Source: Serinus canaria (lineage: Eukaryota; Chordata; Aves; Passeriformes; Fringillidae). Taken from it: DNA of 64,000 nt. The stretch covers positions 496,001 to 560,000 of the forward strand of contig NC_066336.1 of the NCBI RefSeq assembly GCF_022539315.1. Direction: 5' to 3'. Each line of letters starts with the position of its first letter. Within the stretch, counting starts at the first letter, position 1. Shown here piece by piece: positions 1 to 10,921 of this stretch. Under the pieces are notes generated by a model. The model was not told the DNA's origin. It worked only from the letters and a program-made list of their open reading frames with translations, and made no database searches. The position numbers were made by a program, and so were the translations under genes.

Positions 1-1528
1 TCTGAGCTCTGCCCTTCTGCCCCGATTCAGCTGGTGGAACATGAAGCCATGGAATCACTGAATGTCCTGAGTGGGAGGGACCCACAGGGATCACTGGTCC
101 AGCTGCTGGCCCTGCCCAGACACCCCAAAATCCCGACACTGTGCACCCCTGGAGCGGTGTCCAGGTGTTTGAGGCACCCCTGCAGGTGTTCCATGCACCA
201 CTGCAGGTACTGGCTGCAGGCTGTGTGTCAGCTGTCCCTTCCCACCGTGAGCCTGGGAGAGGAGGGAAGCTCCAGGAGACACAAATCCATCTTGGTCTGT
301 AGAAGGAGCCCAGGTCTGAGCTCTCCTGTCCCAGCAAAGCCCTTGGCATGGATGCCCTGAAGGACTGCAGGGCCCAAGGCACTGAGAAATGGGGAAAGAG
401 TGAAAAATTCCAGCTGGGACAGCAGCTGCCAGTTCTGCAGTGTCACCCTGTTCTTCTGAAGTTCTTCTAAGCCTTCTGATGTTTACATTTCTGTGATGGA
501 GTTTATCATGCACATTTCACGTAAATAATGATTGTTTTACATTCCTTTCTGGAAGAAGAGAGAATTGATGGACTGTTGGTTTAACCAGTGTGGTTGGAGA
601 GGTGCCAATTTCATCCTCCAATCCATGGTCACTTTTAGAATTCTGTAAATATCAAAGTCCAGACATAAATGTGCCTTCATTGCCTTGGACATCTCAGCAT
701 GTGTGTGTCCTTCATTTCCTGTCCTGTTGTGACCCTGCAGAGCCCTGGGGGCAGCGACGGGGGCTGAGCCCTGCCCAGAGCTCAGATCCCACCTGCACCG
801 GCTCCCACTGGGAGCCCTGAAAGAGCTGGAGCTGTAGGAGAGGTCTGTGAGCTGGAGCCCCTTGGGAATGAGGGGAGAGCCCCCAGGGGAAGGGCACTGC
901 TGCTCTCTGAGGCTGAGACTGAGGATCAGCTGCTCCACAGCACAGTTGAGCAATGCTTGGAAGCAAAACCTTTCCCAAAGCTGGCGGCTTTGGGGACAGA
1001 TGTTTGTTTCTGTGTGAGAGATTTATAACATCAGTGTGATGTTCCTGCGCCCATTCCTGCTGCCAGGGCTGCACAGCTCCCTGTCCCACAGCCCCCTTGC
1101 TCATTCATTTCTCTTCCAGCTGCAATAAAGGCAGTGACTGAGCCATTTTTCCTGCTTGTGGAAACCTTGGTGCTGCCAGATGGGAAAGCCAACCAACATT
1201 CAAAGTGTGGCTGCAGGACTGGTTCATTCATCAGGTTTTGCAGAAGAAACTGGCCGAGTTCCCTGCACAAGGAATGATGGCTGGGAATCAAATCCTGGAG
1301 TTGCCATAGCTTAGTGGGTTCCTGACCTCGGAGACAGACACAGAAATGAGCTGGCTGGGTGTTCTTTTCCATCCCATTGCCAAGGAAATGTTGTAAACTC
1401 CATAAAATGCAGGGAAACCAAGAGTTCCTGGGGTGGCTGAGAGCTCCCAGGGCGCTCCCTGACCTGTCCTGGCTCAGCAGCTCCCAGGAATCTCTCAGCT
1501 CCAGGCTCTCTGGATTCGTTTGTTCTCT
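1..1528. other. Unique sequence, no recognised feature
   Basis: No repeat family, RNA gene or convincing exon was recognised. Open frames on both strands lack recognisable domains, overlap each other, and one on the minus strand (1031-1723) runs into the neighbouring LTR. I read this as unique intergenic or intronic DNA. Confidence 0.5.
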
Positions 1529-1532
1529 GCAT

Positions 1533-2026
1533 TGAGAGGAATGGGGGATTTGTCTTTCCAACCCAGCTGTGGGTCTGCTGGGAGATAAAACCAGCACTGA
1601 GAGATAAAAGAAACATTTGGAAGGATTCCACTGGTTGATGAATGGAAAAAGAGATTTTCTTTTACAAATAAACTGTAGGTTGGCTGGTAAATTAAACTTG
1701 ATATTGAAAGACAAAAGAAACAATGGGGAAAAACCCTAAATTCAGCAAGAATTAAACATTAAAAGGGAGGGTTGTACATTAGAGGGGAACCTTTGGGATC
1801 AGGGGTTCTGGGAAGTCTGAACCTCTCAGGTACCTCAGAAATGGGGAAAGAGAGAAGGGAAATGCAGCTGGAAATTGGGATAAAAAGGAGGCTGAGCCCT
1901 CCAAAACCTGGAGAGACCCCAGGGGATGCCCCATGGCCTCTGCCTTGACTGGAATAAAGGAAAAGGGCTCCTCTGTCTCCTTCTGGGACACAAACCTCTG
2001 GGGTTTGGGGGTTCATTTTCCTGACA
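1533..2026 (+). mobile_element. Solo LTR, passerine-type ERV (family shared with 53.4 kb)
   Basis: Starts TGAGAGGAATG and ends CCTGACA, with a polyadenylation signal AATAAA at 1953-1958. It is flanked by a possible 4-bp target duplication GCAT (1529-1532 and 2027-2030). It aligns by eye nearly end to end with 53351-53834 in the same orientation, and its first part aligns inverted with 54130-54299. No gag, pol or env frame lies beside it, so it is a solo LTR. The family name is not certain. Confidence 0.7.
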
Positions 2027-2030
2027 GCAT

Positions 2031-3084
2031 GGAGCTGATTTCTGCCTTTTGTGAACACAGAGTGTCCTGGCCCAGCTGCATCCTGACTTCCACCCTTTGT
2101 TCCATTGGCTTTCCCAAACCCCTCGGGCGCCTCCATCCTGTGCACAGCCGTGGTGCCAGGGCTGAGGTGGGAGGTGCCCTCCCAGAGAGCAGCAGCAGGC
2201 AGGAGCAGCGGGCTTTGTTCAGGCTGGGATCTTACTGATAGCACAATTCGCCCTCCCCAGAGACTCTGAGATGAAAATAATCCTTTGTTTTTATTCTGCC
2301 CTCACTTCCAGCCCGTCTTTTCCGCTGCCAGCCCTGGCAGGGCAGGGTATTAGGAAGAGTTTTCTTGGAAATATCCATCTGGATAGTTCAGGAACATTCA
2401 GGTCCCCAAATGTGCTTTAAAATTAGTAAGATTTCATAAATACAAAGCAATAGTGAGGCCCAGTTTTGGCTTTCCAGCAGGTTCCTTGGCCTTCCTGTGC
2501 TGCTTGATCTCATTCCTGTCCTGCAGGTCCAAACCCTTATTTTTTCCTCAAAATAAGAAGCTGAAATCTCTTTTACCCCTGAGTCTGGAACTCAGAGCTT
2601 CCAGAATATTTAATATTACCAGTCTTTTAATCAAACAGTCTGAGTTTTTACATTTGCTCTTTTTTGAGCAGTTAGGGCTTGCACAGTGAGTGAGTGAGCA
2701 GCTCTCAGGCTCCTTCCCCTTCTCCCTCCTGCTGCCTTTCAGGAGTTTATTTTTAAAAGTACCACCCAGGGCATTGGAATAGCAATAAAGAATAGGTTAA
2801 AGCTCTGATGTTTCATTCCAGGAAAGCTGAGAAGATTAATGCACTTGTCTGCAAGGTGAGCCCGTGCAGTTCCCACTCCACAGAGCCGAGCAGCAGGAAC
2901 AGCCATTCCTTTGTTCCCCCAGCCCTGCTGCAGGACTGGGGCTCTGCCTGGGCAGCAGAACTGCCCTGGCTGCTCAAAGGGAGGGCTGGCAAACCCTGCT
3001 GGCTCCAGGAGAGAGCCTGGCAGCTGTGTGCCATGGCAGGGCGGCTGTGGGACGGGCTACACCTCGCTGCGCTTTGGGATTTGT
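2031..3084. other. Unique sequence, nothing recognised
   Basis: AT-rich in 2400-2700, GC-rich in 2860-3060. No recognisable repeat, exon or RNA gene was seen. The small overlapping open frames in several registers around 2808-3185 are not supported as coding. Confidence 0.45.
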
Positions 3085-3154
3085 GGTATGGAATCCCAAA
3101 ATCGCTGAGGTTGGAAAAGATCTCCTGGATGATGGAGTCTGACCTGTGCCTGAC
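3085..3154 (-). mobile_element. CR1 LINE 3' end, left part, split by an LTR
   Basis: Antisense CR1 3' end: AATCCCAAAATCGCTGAGG followed by GTTGGAAAAGAT, equivalent to the usual avian GTTGGAAGGGACC motif. The match stops at the CCTGAC duplicated at both edges of the LTR at 3155-3540 and resumes at 3541. The CR1 was therefore in place before the LTR. Confidence 0.75.
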
Positions 3155-3540
3155 TGTTGCTTCGTTCTCAGGGGTCCCAGGATGAGGGAAGAGACGACAA
3201 AGTTGACTCCATGTTTCAGAAGGCTTGATTTATTATTATATGATAGATAATATACTAAAACTATACTAAAAGAATAGAGAGAAGGATTTCACTACCATGC
3301 TAAGCTAAGAATAGAAAAGGAATCAATAACAAAGTCTTGTCTCTGACCGAGACTGGCCAGACAGGTGATCTGTGATTGGCTCTTAATTGGAAACAGTTTG
3401 ACGGGGCCAATCAGAGATTTCCCCTGTTGCATCCCACAGCAGCAGATAAGAATTGTTTACAGTTTGTTCCTGAGGCCTCTCAGCTCTCAGGAGGGGAAAA
3501 ATCCTAAGGAAAGGATTTTTCATAAAACATGTCGGTGACA
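3155..3540 (-). mobile_element. Solo LTR nested in CR1, with perfect 6-bp target duplication
   Basis: 386 bp with TG...CA ends (TGTTGCTTCG...GTCGGTGACA on the plus strand). Flanked by identical CCTGAC at 3149-3154 and 3541-3546. The minus strand carries AATAAA (TTTATT at 3229-3234), so transcription would run on the minus strand. Its minus-strand 5' part resembles the LTRs at 21633-21987 and 61059-61472 (shared GCTGAGAGGCCTCAG-like block). A 6-bp duplication fits ERVK or other ERVs; the family name is not assigned. Confidence 0.85.
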
Positions 3541-3770
3541 CCTGACCCCCACCAGAGCTCTGAGTGCCACCTCCAGGCCTTCCTGGGACACCTCCAGGGG
3601 TGGGCACTCCAACCCACCCTGGGCAGCCCCTGCCACGGCCTGGCCACCATTTCCATGGGGAAATTCCTGCTGTGCCCACCCTGAGCCTGCCCTCGTGCTG
3701 TTCTGTTCCTTTGCATGGGACAAAGGCTCATCCTGGCAGCTCCTAAAGGCTCTCAGGGCCTCAGCTGCCC
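3541..3770 (-). mobile_element. CR1 LINE, right part (continuation of 3085-3154)
   Basis: Continues the same antisense CR1 after the LTR: the block GACACCTCCAGGGGTGGGCA, then CACTCCAACCCACC and GGGCAGCCCCTGCC, the usual order in CR1 ORF2 C-terminal and 3' sequence read in antisense. Similarity fades near 3770, so the outer limit is approximate. Confidence 0.7.
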
Positions 3771-3888
3771 CAGCTGGGCTTGGGAAACCTCCCTGACCTC
3801 TCAAACACAGCCCAGAGCAGCCTCTCAGGGGGTTACACCTGTCCAAGTGTTGCCTACATTTCTCTCCTTGCAGAGTTTTCATCCTTAG

Positions 3889-3990
3889 ACTCACAGATCC
3901 CAGAATCCCAGAATGTCCTGGGCTGGAAGGGACCCTCCGGGATCATGGATCCAACCCTGGCCTGTCCCAGACACCCCTGTCATCCCACTC
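3889..3990 (-). mobile_element. Short CR1 3' end fragment
   Basis: Contains CAGAATCCCAGAATG, a decayed form of the CR1 terminal 8-bp repeats, then CTGGGCTGGAAGGGACC and ATCATGGATCCAACCC. About 100 bp, cut off where the minisatellite at 4005 begins. Confidence 0.7.
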
Positions 3991-4004
3991 GGGGCAGTTC
4001 AGAG

Positions 4005-4248
4005 TCCCAGGTGTGTCCCATCCCCTCCCAGGTGTGTCCCAGCCCCCCATCCCCTCCCAGGTGTGTCCCATCCCCTCCCAGGTGTGTCCCAGCCCCTCCC
4101 AGGTGTGTCCCAGCCCCCCAGCCCCTCCCAGGTGTGTCCCAGCCCCCAGCCCCTCCCAGGTGTGTCCCAGCCCCTCCCAGGTGTGTCCCAGCCCCCAGCC
4201 CCTCCCAGGTGTGTCCCAGCCCCTCCCAGGTGTGTCCCAGCCCCTCCA
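4005..4248 (+). repeat. Minisatellite, about 21-bp unit with longer variants
   Basis: About ten copies of a unit with core CCCAGGTGTGTCCCAGCC, some lengthened by extra CCCCA or CCCCATC blocks. It directly abuts the CR1 fragment at 3889. The proline-rich open frames across it on both strands are by-products of the repeat. Confidence 0.9.
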
Positions 4249-6519
4249 TTCCTGACTCAGACACCAAAGATCCCATTTTGCTTAAGGGCTGTGATTCCTG
4301 AAATGATTTTATACCCCACCAAAATGGGAATCAATGGGAATCACTGCACTGTCATCATTATTTGTTCAGAGCAAACACATCGTTAGGTGGGGAGTGAGGA
4401 GCAAGTTAATGGCATTTGCCAACTGATTGTATCAAATTTCAGATGTTTCAATAGACTTGGCTTTTTCATTCTCCTTTAATTTGGATTTTCTTGCTTTTTC
4501 TCCCCTAAGCACCTTCTCAAAGGTTAGATTATTGTAGCTGTTAATATTTCTGGGCGCTCCTAATTCAGCTGTATCTGGTTTTTGAGATTATTTATGTGTT
4601 GAGTGTCTTTGTTAATAGAAACCAGACTCTTTAGGATGGCAAATGTGAGTGACAGCCAAAGAAATCACTTCGTACAGGATTCCTGACACAATATTTTGAC
4701 AATTTCATTTGAAGTAAGACACTGTGATTGTCAGTTCAGTTACAATATGGTTGTTGCTCCCTAGTGGGGAAAAAAAAAGGAGAAAATTGAAGGAAATCAA
4801 ATTCCCAGCTAAATGGTTTTTCCAGTAGAACATTCAGGTCTTGCCCTTGCCTCTCATCGCTCGTGTGCAACACTTGAGATGCAGAAAGGGAGAGCAGACA
4901 CCTGGGAAGTGTTGGAGAGCCCTTTGAATAAACACCTGGAAAATCCAGGGAATGCCTTGCTCTGCAGGCTGGCACCAGTTTTACCTTTTCTGCTGCTTTT
5001 CTCCCCAGTGCAGCACCCACAGCAACCCCCAGCACTGCTCATGGAAATGCTCTGGGGGTTCTTTCCAGCTGAGAGCCAAGAAAATGCTCATGAAATGGGG
5101 AGATGTCAGAACTGCCTGTGCCCAGCAGTGCTGGAAGTCAGGGAGGGCAGGAGGAGCCCTGGGAGGAAATGAGGCGGCACTTGCTGGGAATTGTTGGAGG
5201 AATTTTATTTCTGTGGGAAAAGGGGAAGGTTTGGAAGTAGAAATGTGCCAGGAAATGCATTTGTGATGGACGATAAAACCTCCTCTACTTGCAAGAAGGA
5301 CTTTTCCCCAAAAAAGGGCTCTTGTACCACCAGGTGCTTTGGACAGAGGGCTCAGGAGCCAATTCCTGCTGCAGGAATGAATCCTGCTCTCAGCCAGGAT
5401 TGTTTCTTGATCTTTCACAGTAACCAAATAACAGCAAATAACAACCACTCCCTCTGATCCTCACATTCCTTTGGAGTTTTGGGGTTTTTTTTCATCTTTC
5501 TCCAAATTCTTGAAGCCTGGAAGTCGCCGGCAGGAGAAAACACTGAGCTGGTTCAAGTCATTTTAGTTAAAATCCCTCTCCTGCTCTGTGTGTTTTTGAT
5601 CATGGAACAGCTTTTTAGGCAGAGCGAGAATTTGAGCAGAAAGCTGTTGTTTGGGTTAAAATATCTCCCATTTTGATCACTGAACATTTTGATGCTTTGC
5701 ATATCCTCCTCATTTTCTGCCTCCCTCTGCCTTGGCTCCAGTCCAGTGGGAAAGGAAGGCAGGGTTTTTTGGCTGGGTGGGTTTGTGGTTTTTAATTCTT
5801 ATTTCAAGTTTGGAGAAAGGAAGAAAAAAAAAAACAAAACCCAACAACATTTAGATGTATTTTGATGTTTTTAGGGAGTTAGAAAACACTCTTCCCTCCA
5901 ACAGCTGTAACACACCAGATGCTCCTGTCTCTCTTTGCTCCTCTGAATTCTTTGTACTCTTCTCCTCTCCACACTAAATTCCCTTTTCCAGTCTCAGTGC
6001 CTGTGGTTTGGTGATGAGCTGGGGGCTGCTGGAGCCCTGACCCCTCTCCTGGCACTGCAGGAGGGGTGCCTGAGCCCAGCCTGGCCTAAAACCAGCCCTG
6101 CCTTTTGTTTCTGCCTGGGTTTTGTTGGGAGGGAGCCTCTGATGGATGAAACAAAGCCATTGTCTGCATGGGCCTTGTTTTCCTTTTGGAAGTGCTCACT
6201 GCGACAGAAACGCTCATTGTTGTGCTGGGAAACATAATCTGCTTTCTTCCTAGAGAATACAGATGGGACGGATGCAGCCAGGCCTGGAAAAACTCGGAAT
6301 TAGCTGGACTGGACTTGTTTCAGCTGAAGAGGCTTCTGTGGAAGGAGGAACAATCTCATCCCTTTGTCCATCCTGCACAAAGCAAGCAGCAGTGGATGGG
6401 AATTCCTGACACAGCAATTTGTTCCCAGACTCTGGAACGGAGGCTGGGAAAGTGGGATTTCCATCACAGATATTTCAGGATGGGCTTGTGGGTTCAGCAG
6501 TCTTTTGCTGCAAGCGGTT
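4249..6519. other. Unique sequence; AT-rich conserved-looking stretch at 4390-4740
   Basis: No transposon or exon recognised. The stretch 4390-4740 is AT-rich and dense in homeodomain-like cores (TTAATG, TTAATA, CTAATTC) and has a TTAGATTATTG element, unlike the GC-rich neighbours. This is the look of a regulatory element, but conservation cannot be judged here. A poly(A) run lies near 5823-5835. Confidence 0.3.
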
Positions 6520-6801
6520 TATCTATCTACATCTATATCTGTCTATCTATATCTATATCTATATCTAATCGATATCATCAATATCTATCTGTATCTGTAT
6601 CTATATCTATATCTATATCTATATCTATATCTATATCTATATCATATCTATATCTATATCTATATCTATATCTATATCTATATCATATATCCTCTATCTA
6701 TATATCTATATCTATATCTATATCATCTATCATCTCTCTATATATCTACATCTATCTATATCTATATCTATATCTATATCTAGATCTAGATCTAGATATA
6801 T
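6520..6801 (+). repeat. Hexanucleotide microsatellite (TATATC)n
   Basis: About 280 bp of TATATC/ATCTAT repeats with drift to TAGATC at the right end and ATCATA breaks near 6644 and 6684. The 'YLYLYLYIYI' open frames over it arise from the repeat. Confidence 0.95.
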
Positions 6802-6827
6802 CCCTCCTGCTGGGAGGGATATTGTTC

Positions 6828-7556
6828 ATGGAATTGCAGAGTTAATAACGTTGGAAAGACCCTCCAAGATTAAAGAATCCAACCTTTAACCTGCCAAAGC
6901 CACCCCTAATCCATGTCCCCAAGTGGCACATCCATGGGGCTTTAAATCCCTCCAGGGATGGCGACTCCACCACTGTCCTGCCTGGACAGCTCTTTCCAGG
7001 AAGAATTTTTTCCAGTTTTCCCCTGAGCCCAGCCTGAGGCCGTTTCCTCCTGTCCCTGTTCCCTGGAGCACAGCCCGACCCCCCCGGCTGTCCCCTCCTG
7101 GCAGGAGCTGTGCAGAGCCACAAGGGCCCCCCTGAGCCTCCTCTGCTCCAGGCTGAGCCCCTTCCCAGCTCCCTCAGGATTCTCCAGCCCCTTCCCAGCT
7201 CCCTCAGGAATTCTCCAGCCCCTTCCCAGCTCCCTCAGGAATTCTCCAGCCCCTTCCCAGCTCCCTCAGGAATTCTCCAGCCCCTTCCCAGCTCCCTCGG
7301 GAATTCTCCAGCCCCTTCCCAGCTCCCTCAGGAACTCTCCAGCCCCTTCCCAGCTCCCTCAGGAATTCTCCAGCCCCTTCCCAGCTCCCTCAGGAATTCT
7401 CCAGCCCCTTCCCATCTCCCTCAGGAATTCTCCAGCCCCTTCCCAGCTCCCTCAGGAATTCTCCAGCCCCTTCCCAGCTCCCTCAGGAATTCTCCAGCCC
7501 CTTCTCAGCTCTGTTTCCTGCCCTGGACTCACTCCAGCCCCTCCATGTCCTAATCC
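6828..7556 (-). mobile_element. CR1 LINE with internal minisatellite
   Basis: Antisense CR1: GTTGGAAAGACCCTCCAAG at the 3' end, then GGGATGGCGACTCCACCAC, the C-terminal ORF2 region (a decayed minus-strand frame reads VVESPSLEGFK), then GAGCCTCCTCTGCTCCAGGC. At that point the element's own CCCCTTCCCAGCTCCCTCAG segment has expanded into the 31-bp array at 7157-7513. CR1 resumes with CTCACTCCAGCCCCTCCATG. The outer end is approximate. Confidence 0.8.
7157..7513 (+). repeat. 31-bp minisatellite born inside a CR1
   Basis: Eleven near-identical units beginning GCCCCTTCCCAGCTCCC and ending AGGAATTCTCCA (first unit 30 bp), plus a partial twelfth. Each full unit normally carries a GAATTC site. The unit corresponds to a normal single-copy CR1 segment, and both flanks are CR1, so the array arose in place after insertion. 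Confidence 0.93.
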
Positions 7557-9839
7557 TAAGGGGCCCCCCGGATTGCTCTCCTAAATCCCAGGTCACAGGA
7601 AATGCTGAGGTGGGAGCATCCTCGGGACCATCACATCCAGTGCCTCAGGGCATGGCCCCTGCAGGGCTGAGCCAGGACCTTGGGGCTTTCAGGCCCTGAG
7701 TGCTTTGGTAACCTGGTGGGAAATAGCAAACAGGACTTTTCCAGCCTTTCCCCTGGAAAATGGGGAGGAAGAACCTTCAGTGTGCAGTGGCCTCCAGGGT
7801 TGAGGACATGAGGGCTGCTCACAGAGCTGAAGTCCCTGTGCCACATGGAGCTGGCCCAGTGGGACAGGGGAGAACCCTGGGGGAACTGGGACCACTTTTA
7901 GCTCAAGGATCATTTCTGAGTGATCCAGAGCAGTGCAGAGCCACGATCCCACCCTGCACACAACAGGGCCTCTCCAAACTTCACTGGGGCAGGAACCAGG
8001 CTGGGATTTATCCTGCAAAACCCCACCAAGGACCAGGGCTCAGGAGAAGGCTCTGGCTCCTGGCAGCAGAGCCAGGCAGGATTTCTGTGCTCCTGGGGCT
8101 GCTCTGCACTGCTGCAATCCTGGGCTGATGAGAGGGAGCCCAGACTGAAGGGGAGATGCTCTGTGAAAAGCACGACCTGCCTGCCACAGGGTCAGAGAAT
8201 TCCCAACATCAATATCCAGGCAGCACCTCCAGATTGTTTCCAAAGCTCATTATTTCAGGGAGCTGCTGAAGATGTGAGTGGCACTCATTACCTGGGAGCC
8301 TCGTTACGTTTCCTGCTCTCTGACAAAAAGTGGCCATTGCTTGGCTCCCTTAATTAATGCTCAGTGCTCCGAGAGGGAGCCGTTGTGTTCACATCAGGGC
8401 TCTGCTGCTGCTGCTGCTGCGTGGCCACTGAAATCATCCTCCAGAGGAGCCACCAAAGGCCAAGCAGCCTCATCCCACGTGGCAATTAAAAATATTTTTC
8501 CCTATTAGACCCAAGGATTTTCACTGAAGGATCCAGCATGGCTCCAGGCCCAGGTCAGGCACTGCTGGAGCAATCCTGCAGGACACTGCCACCTGACTGT
8601 GCTGCTGGTGATGTTCTGTTTTGGAGCAGAGCCCGCTGCAACGGGGCCCTGTCATGGACAGTGATGATAAAAATAACAATGAATTAGCAACAATTACAAA
8701 AACAGGTCAAAGATTTATTTTTCCTTCAGCTCTGATATAATTCTCCTGTTCAGCTTGCCAAAAGTATTTCCTTTTCAGTGAGAAATTTTAGCTTCTCATG
8801 AAAGCATTAAGAGTTTTTAATTCCTTTTTTTTTTTTTTTTTTTAAACCTATCAGGATTTAAGAGGAGACTAAAATAAAAAAAAATCAAATTTCTTTGTTC
8901 AAAGACAGTGAAAAAACTCCAACTGCAAATTACAAATAGCCCCTGGGAGAGAAGTCTAAGGAAGGGGAGTGGAAGTTGGGGTAATCGTGTTAAGCTCCTG
9001 GTGTGTCACTGAATCCTGCCCAGCTTTGAAAGGCAGGAGGCTCCTGAGCGCTGGAGCAGAAAACTCAAGGACAAACCTTTGTGAGCAGAACTGAGCCACT
9101 TCCAGGATCAGCTGTGCCACATCCCCACAGCCCAGCCACAAAATCCCTGCACAGCAACGTGGGGGGGCTCTGCTGGAGAGTCCCAGTCTGGGAGGGAGAG
9201 CCTGAGAACCAGTGCTGCCACACAGGGGCATTCCCACACAGGAATCCCCCTCCTGTCAGGAATCTCTCTCCTGTGGGGATGCCTCTCCTGTCACAGTTCC
9301 TGCCTCCTCCCCTTCCCCTGCAGAAATCCTCGTGTCGCTGTGGGGGTCGGTCCCTGCTGTCCCCACTCCTCCTGTCCAGCACCTCTCCAGCCCCAGGTTG
9401 TGCTGCCGACACCTCCTGCTCCCTGCTCACATCCCCAGCCCCGCTCTGGATCAGGGCACGGCTCCCATCTCCCATTCCTGGTGTGGAATCAGCCCCTGGA
9501 GTGTTGTCCAAGGTCTGAGGCAGCTGCAGGTGCCAGCAGATGCCTGGTGTCCCTGGGCTGGGACTCACCTGGCAGCCGGCAAGGGACAGGTGAGGTGTCA
9601 CATCCCAGAGGCTCTGGGCTCTTCTCCCCCAGGCTGCAGGAGCTGGGAGTGCCCAGCTCTGAGTTAGAGCTCTTTGTCCGTGGGCTGAGGAACCTGAGCT
9701 CTGCTGGTCCCTCGTGCTCTGGGCTGGCCCAGGAGCTCAGCTCCATCATCCAGCACCTCAGTGTCCTCCTCCTGTGAACCACGGAGCTTCTGGAGGGGTT
9801 GGAGGGAGATCCTGGGCTGGATGCAGCATCCCAGGGTGG
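7557..9839. other. Unique sequence with poly(T) and a short (CTG)n
   Basis: Contains (CTG)6 near 8402-8420, a pure T run of about 19 near 8826-8844 and an A-rich run near 8870-8885. AT-rich, conserved-looking sequence at 8640-8820 includes AACAAT and TCAAAG motifs. No exon or repeat family recognised. Overlapping open frames at 9065-9978 on both strands have no domain signal. Confidence 0.35.
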
Positions 9840-10037
9840 CAGGATGAGAGGGAACAGCCTCAAGCCACAGCAGGGGAGGTTTAGATGAGAAACAGGAATA
9901 TTCCTTCATGGAAAGGGTGGCCAGGCATTGGAGCAGTGGTGGTGGTGGAGTCAACACTGCTGAGTGTGGCTGTGGCACTCGAGACCTGCCCTAGAGGTGA
10001 CCATGGTGGTCCATGGTTGGACTCGATGACCTCAAAG
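9840..10037 (+). mobile_element. CR1 LINE, left part, split by a 196-bp element
   Basis: Sense CR1: GATGAGAGGGAACAGCCTCA, CAGGGGAGGTTTAGATGAGA, AAAGGGTGGCCAGGCATTGG, then TGGACTCGATGACCTCAAAG, which is the CR1 3' region in the usual order. Interrupted after TCAAAG at 10032-10037. Confidence 0.75.
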
Positions 10038-10233
10038 TGTCAAAAACAGATTTGTCAAAAACTCTCATTGCCTTACAATATATTGTAATTAAAAATTGTT
10101 GCCTTCTAATTGTAAAAACATGAATTATAGCATTTCTATTATCTCACCCTTCACATAAGACTAAAAATAAACCAAAAGTTTTTAGAACTCTCAGTTACTC
10201 CATCTCTAAGCCAAAAAACCCCATAATCCAACA
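10038..10233. mobile_element. Short TG...CA element (196 bp) in a CR1, with 6-bp duplication
   Basis: Begins TGTCAAAAACAG and ends AATCCAACA, flanked by TCAAAG at 10032-10037 and 10234-10239. Removing it and one TCAAAG restores the continuous CR1 reading CCTCAAAGGTCTTTTCC. It is AT-rich and contains AATAAA near 10167. The structure fits a very short solo LTR. I do not recognise the family, and both strands start with TG, so orientation is uncertain. Confidence 0.7.
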
Positions 10234-10272
10234 TCAAAGGTCTTTTCCAACCTGAAGCATTCCCTGACTGTG
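10234..10272 (+). mobile_element. CR1 LINE 3' end, right part (continuation of 9840-10037)
   Basis: TCAAAGGTCTTTTCCAACCT followed by GAAGCATTCCCTGACTGTGAT, the CR1 terminal motif with decayed 8-bp repeats. It marks the true 3' end of the split copy. Confidence 0.75.
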
Positions 10273-10921
10273 ATCCCCTCTGCTGCCCATGGCATTTGCA
10301 GCTTCCTGACTCTGACAGGGAACACGGAGCCCTCCAGCCCTGCCCTTCATCCCTCCAGCGCTCCTCCTTTGCCTCTTCCTGGAGCTCAGCCCCAGCTAAT
10401 TGCTGTTAATTGGACTTGTACAGGCATTTTCCTCCCCTCCACATGCCCTGCTCCTTCTCTGAGCTCCAGCTGGTTTGTAATCCCCCACAACAGCCCCAGC
10501 CTGTGCAACAGGAGCCTGAGGAGGTGGAACATGTGGAGGAGTTGCCTTTTTATCCCACTTGCTCTTCAGGAACTTTGTGTATTTGGGTAATTTTGAGGGC
10601 TGGCTGAGCCAGGATCAGAATTCCCTTTGATTGATTGATTTCTTTAGCAAGGAAAACCCACCTGGGAGCCTGGCTGTGGCACCATAACAATGGGATTTCC
10701 CCTCCCCTTTTCCAGTGCCACTGGATGTTTGGGGAGCTGATAAACAAGGGAAGGGTTTTGTCCTTGGGGCTCTGCCCTGGGTGACATCTGTGGTTTGGTC
10801 TGGGGGTTTGAGATGCAGGTCCAAGGTGGGGGAGCCAGGAGGGGCTTTGGGGTCTGTTTGCCTTTGAGAGACTGAAAACACTCTGCTCAAACTCCTTTTT
10901 TCCTTAGAACAGGCTTGGGAA
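10273..10921. other. Unique sequence, nothing recognised
   Basis: No transposon, exon or RNA gene recognised. Short overlapping frames around 10270-10890 show no domain. Confidence 0.4.

Noticed and set aside
1031..1723. 230-codon minus-strand frame
   Set aside because: It crosses into the LTR at 1533-2026 and has no domain; the frame is broken in the homologous LTR at 53.4 kb.
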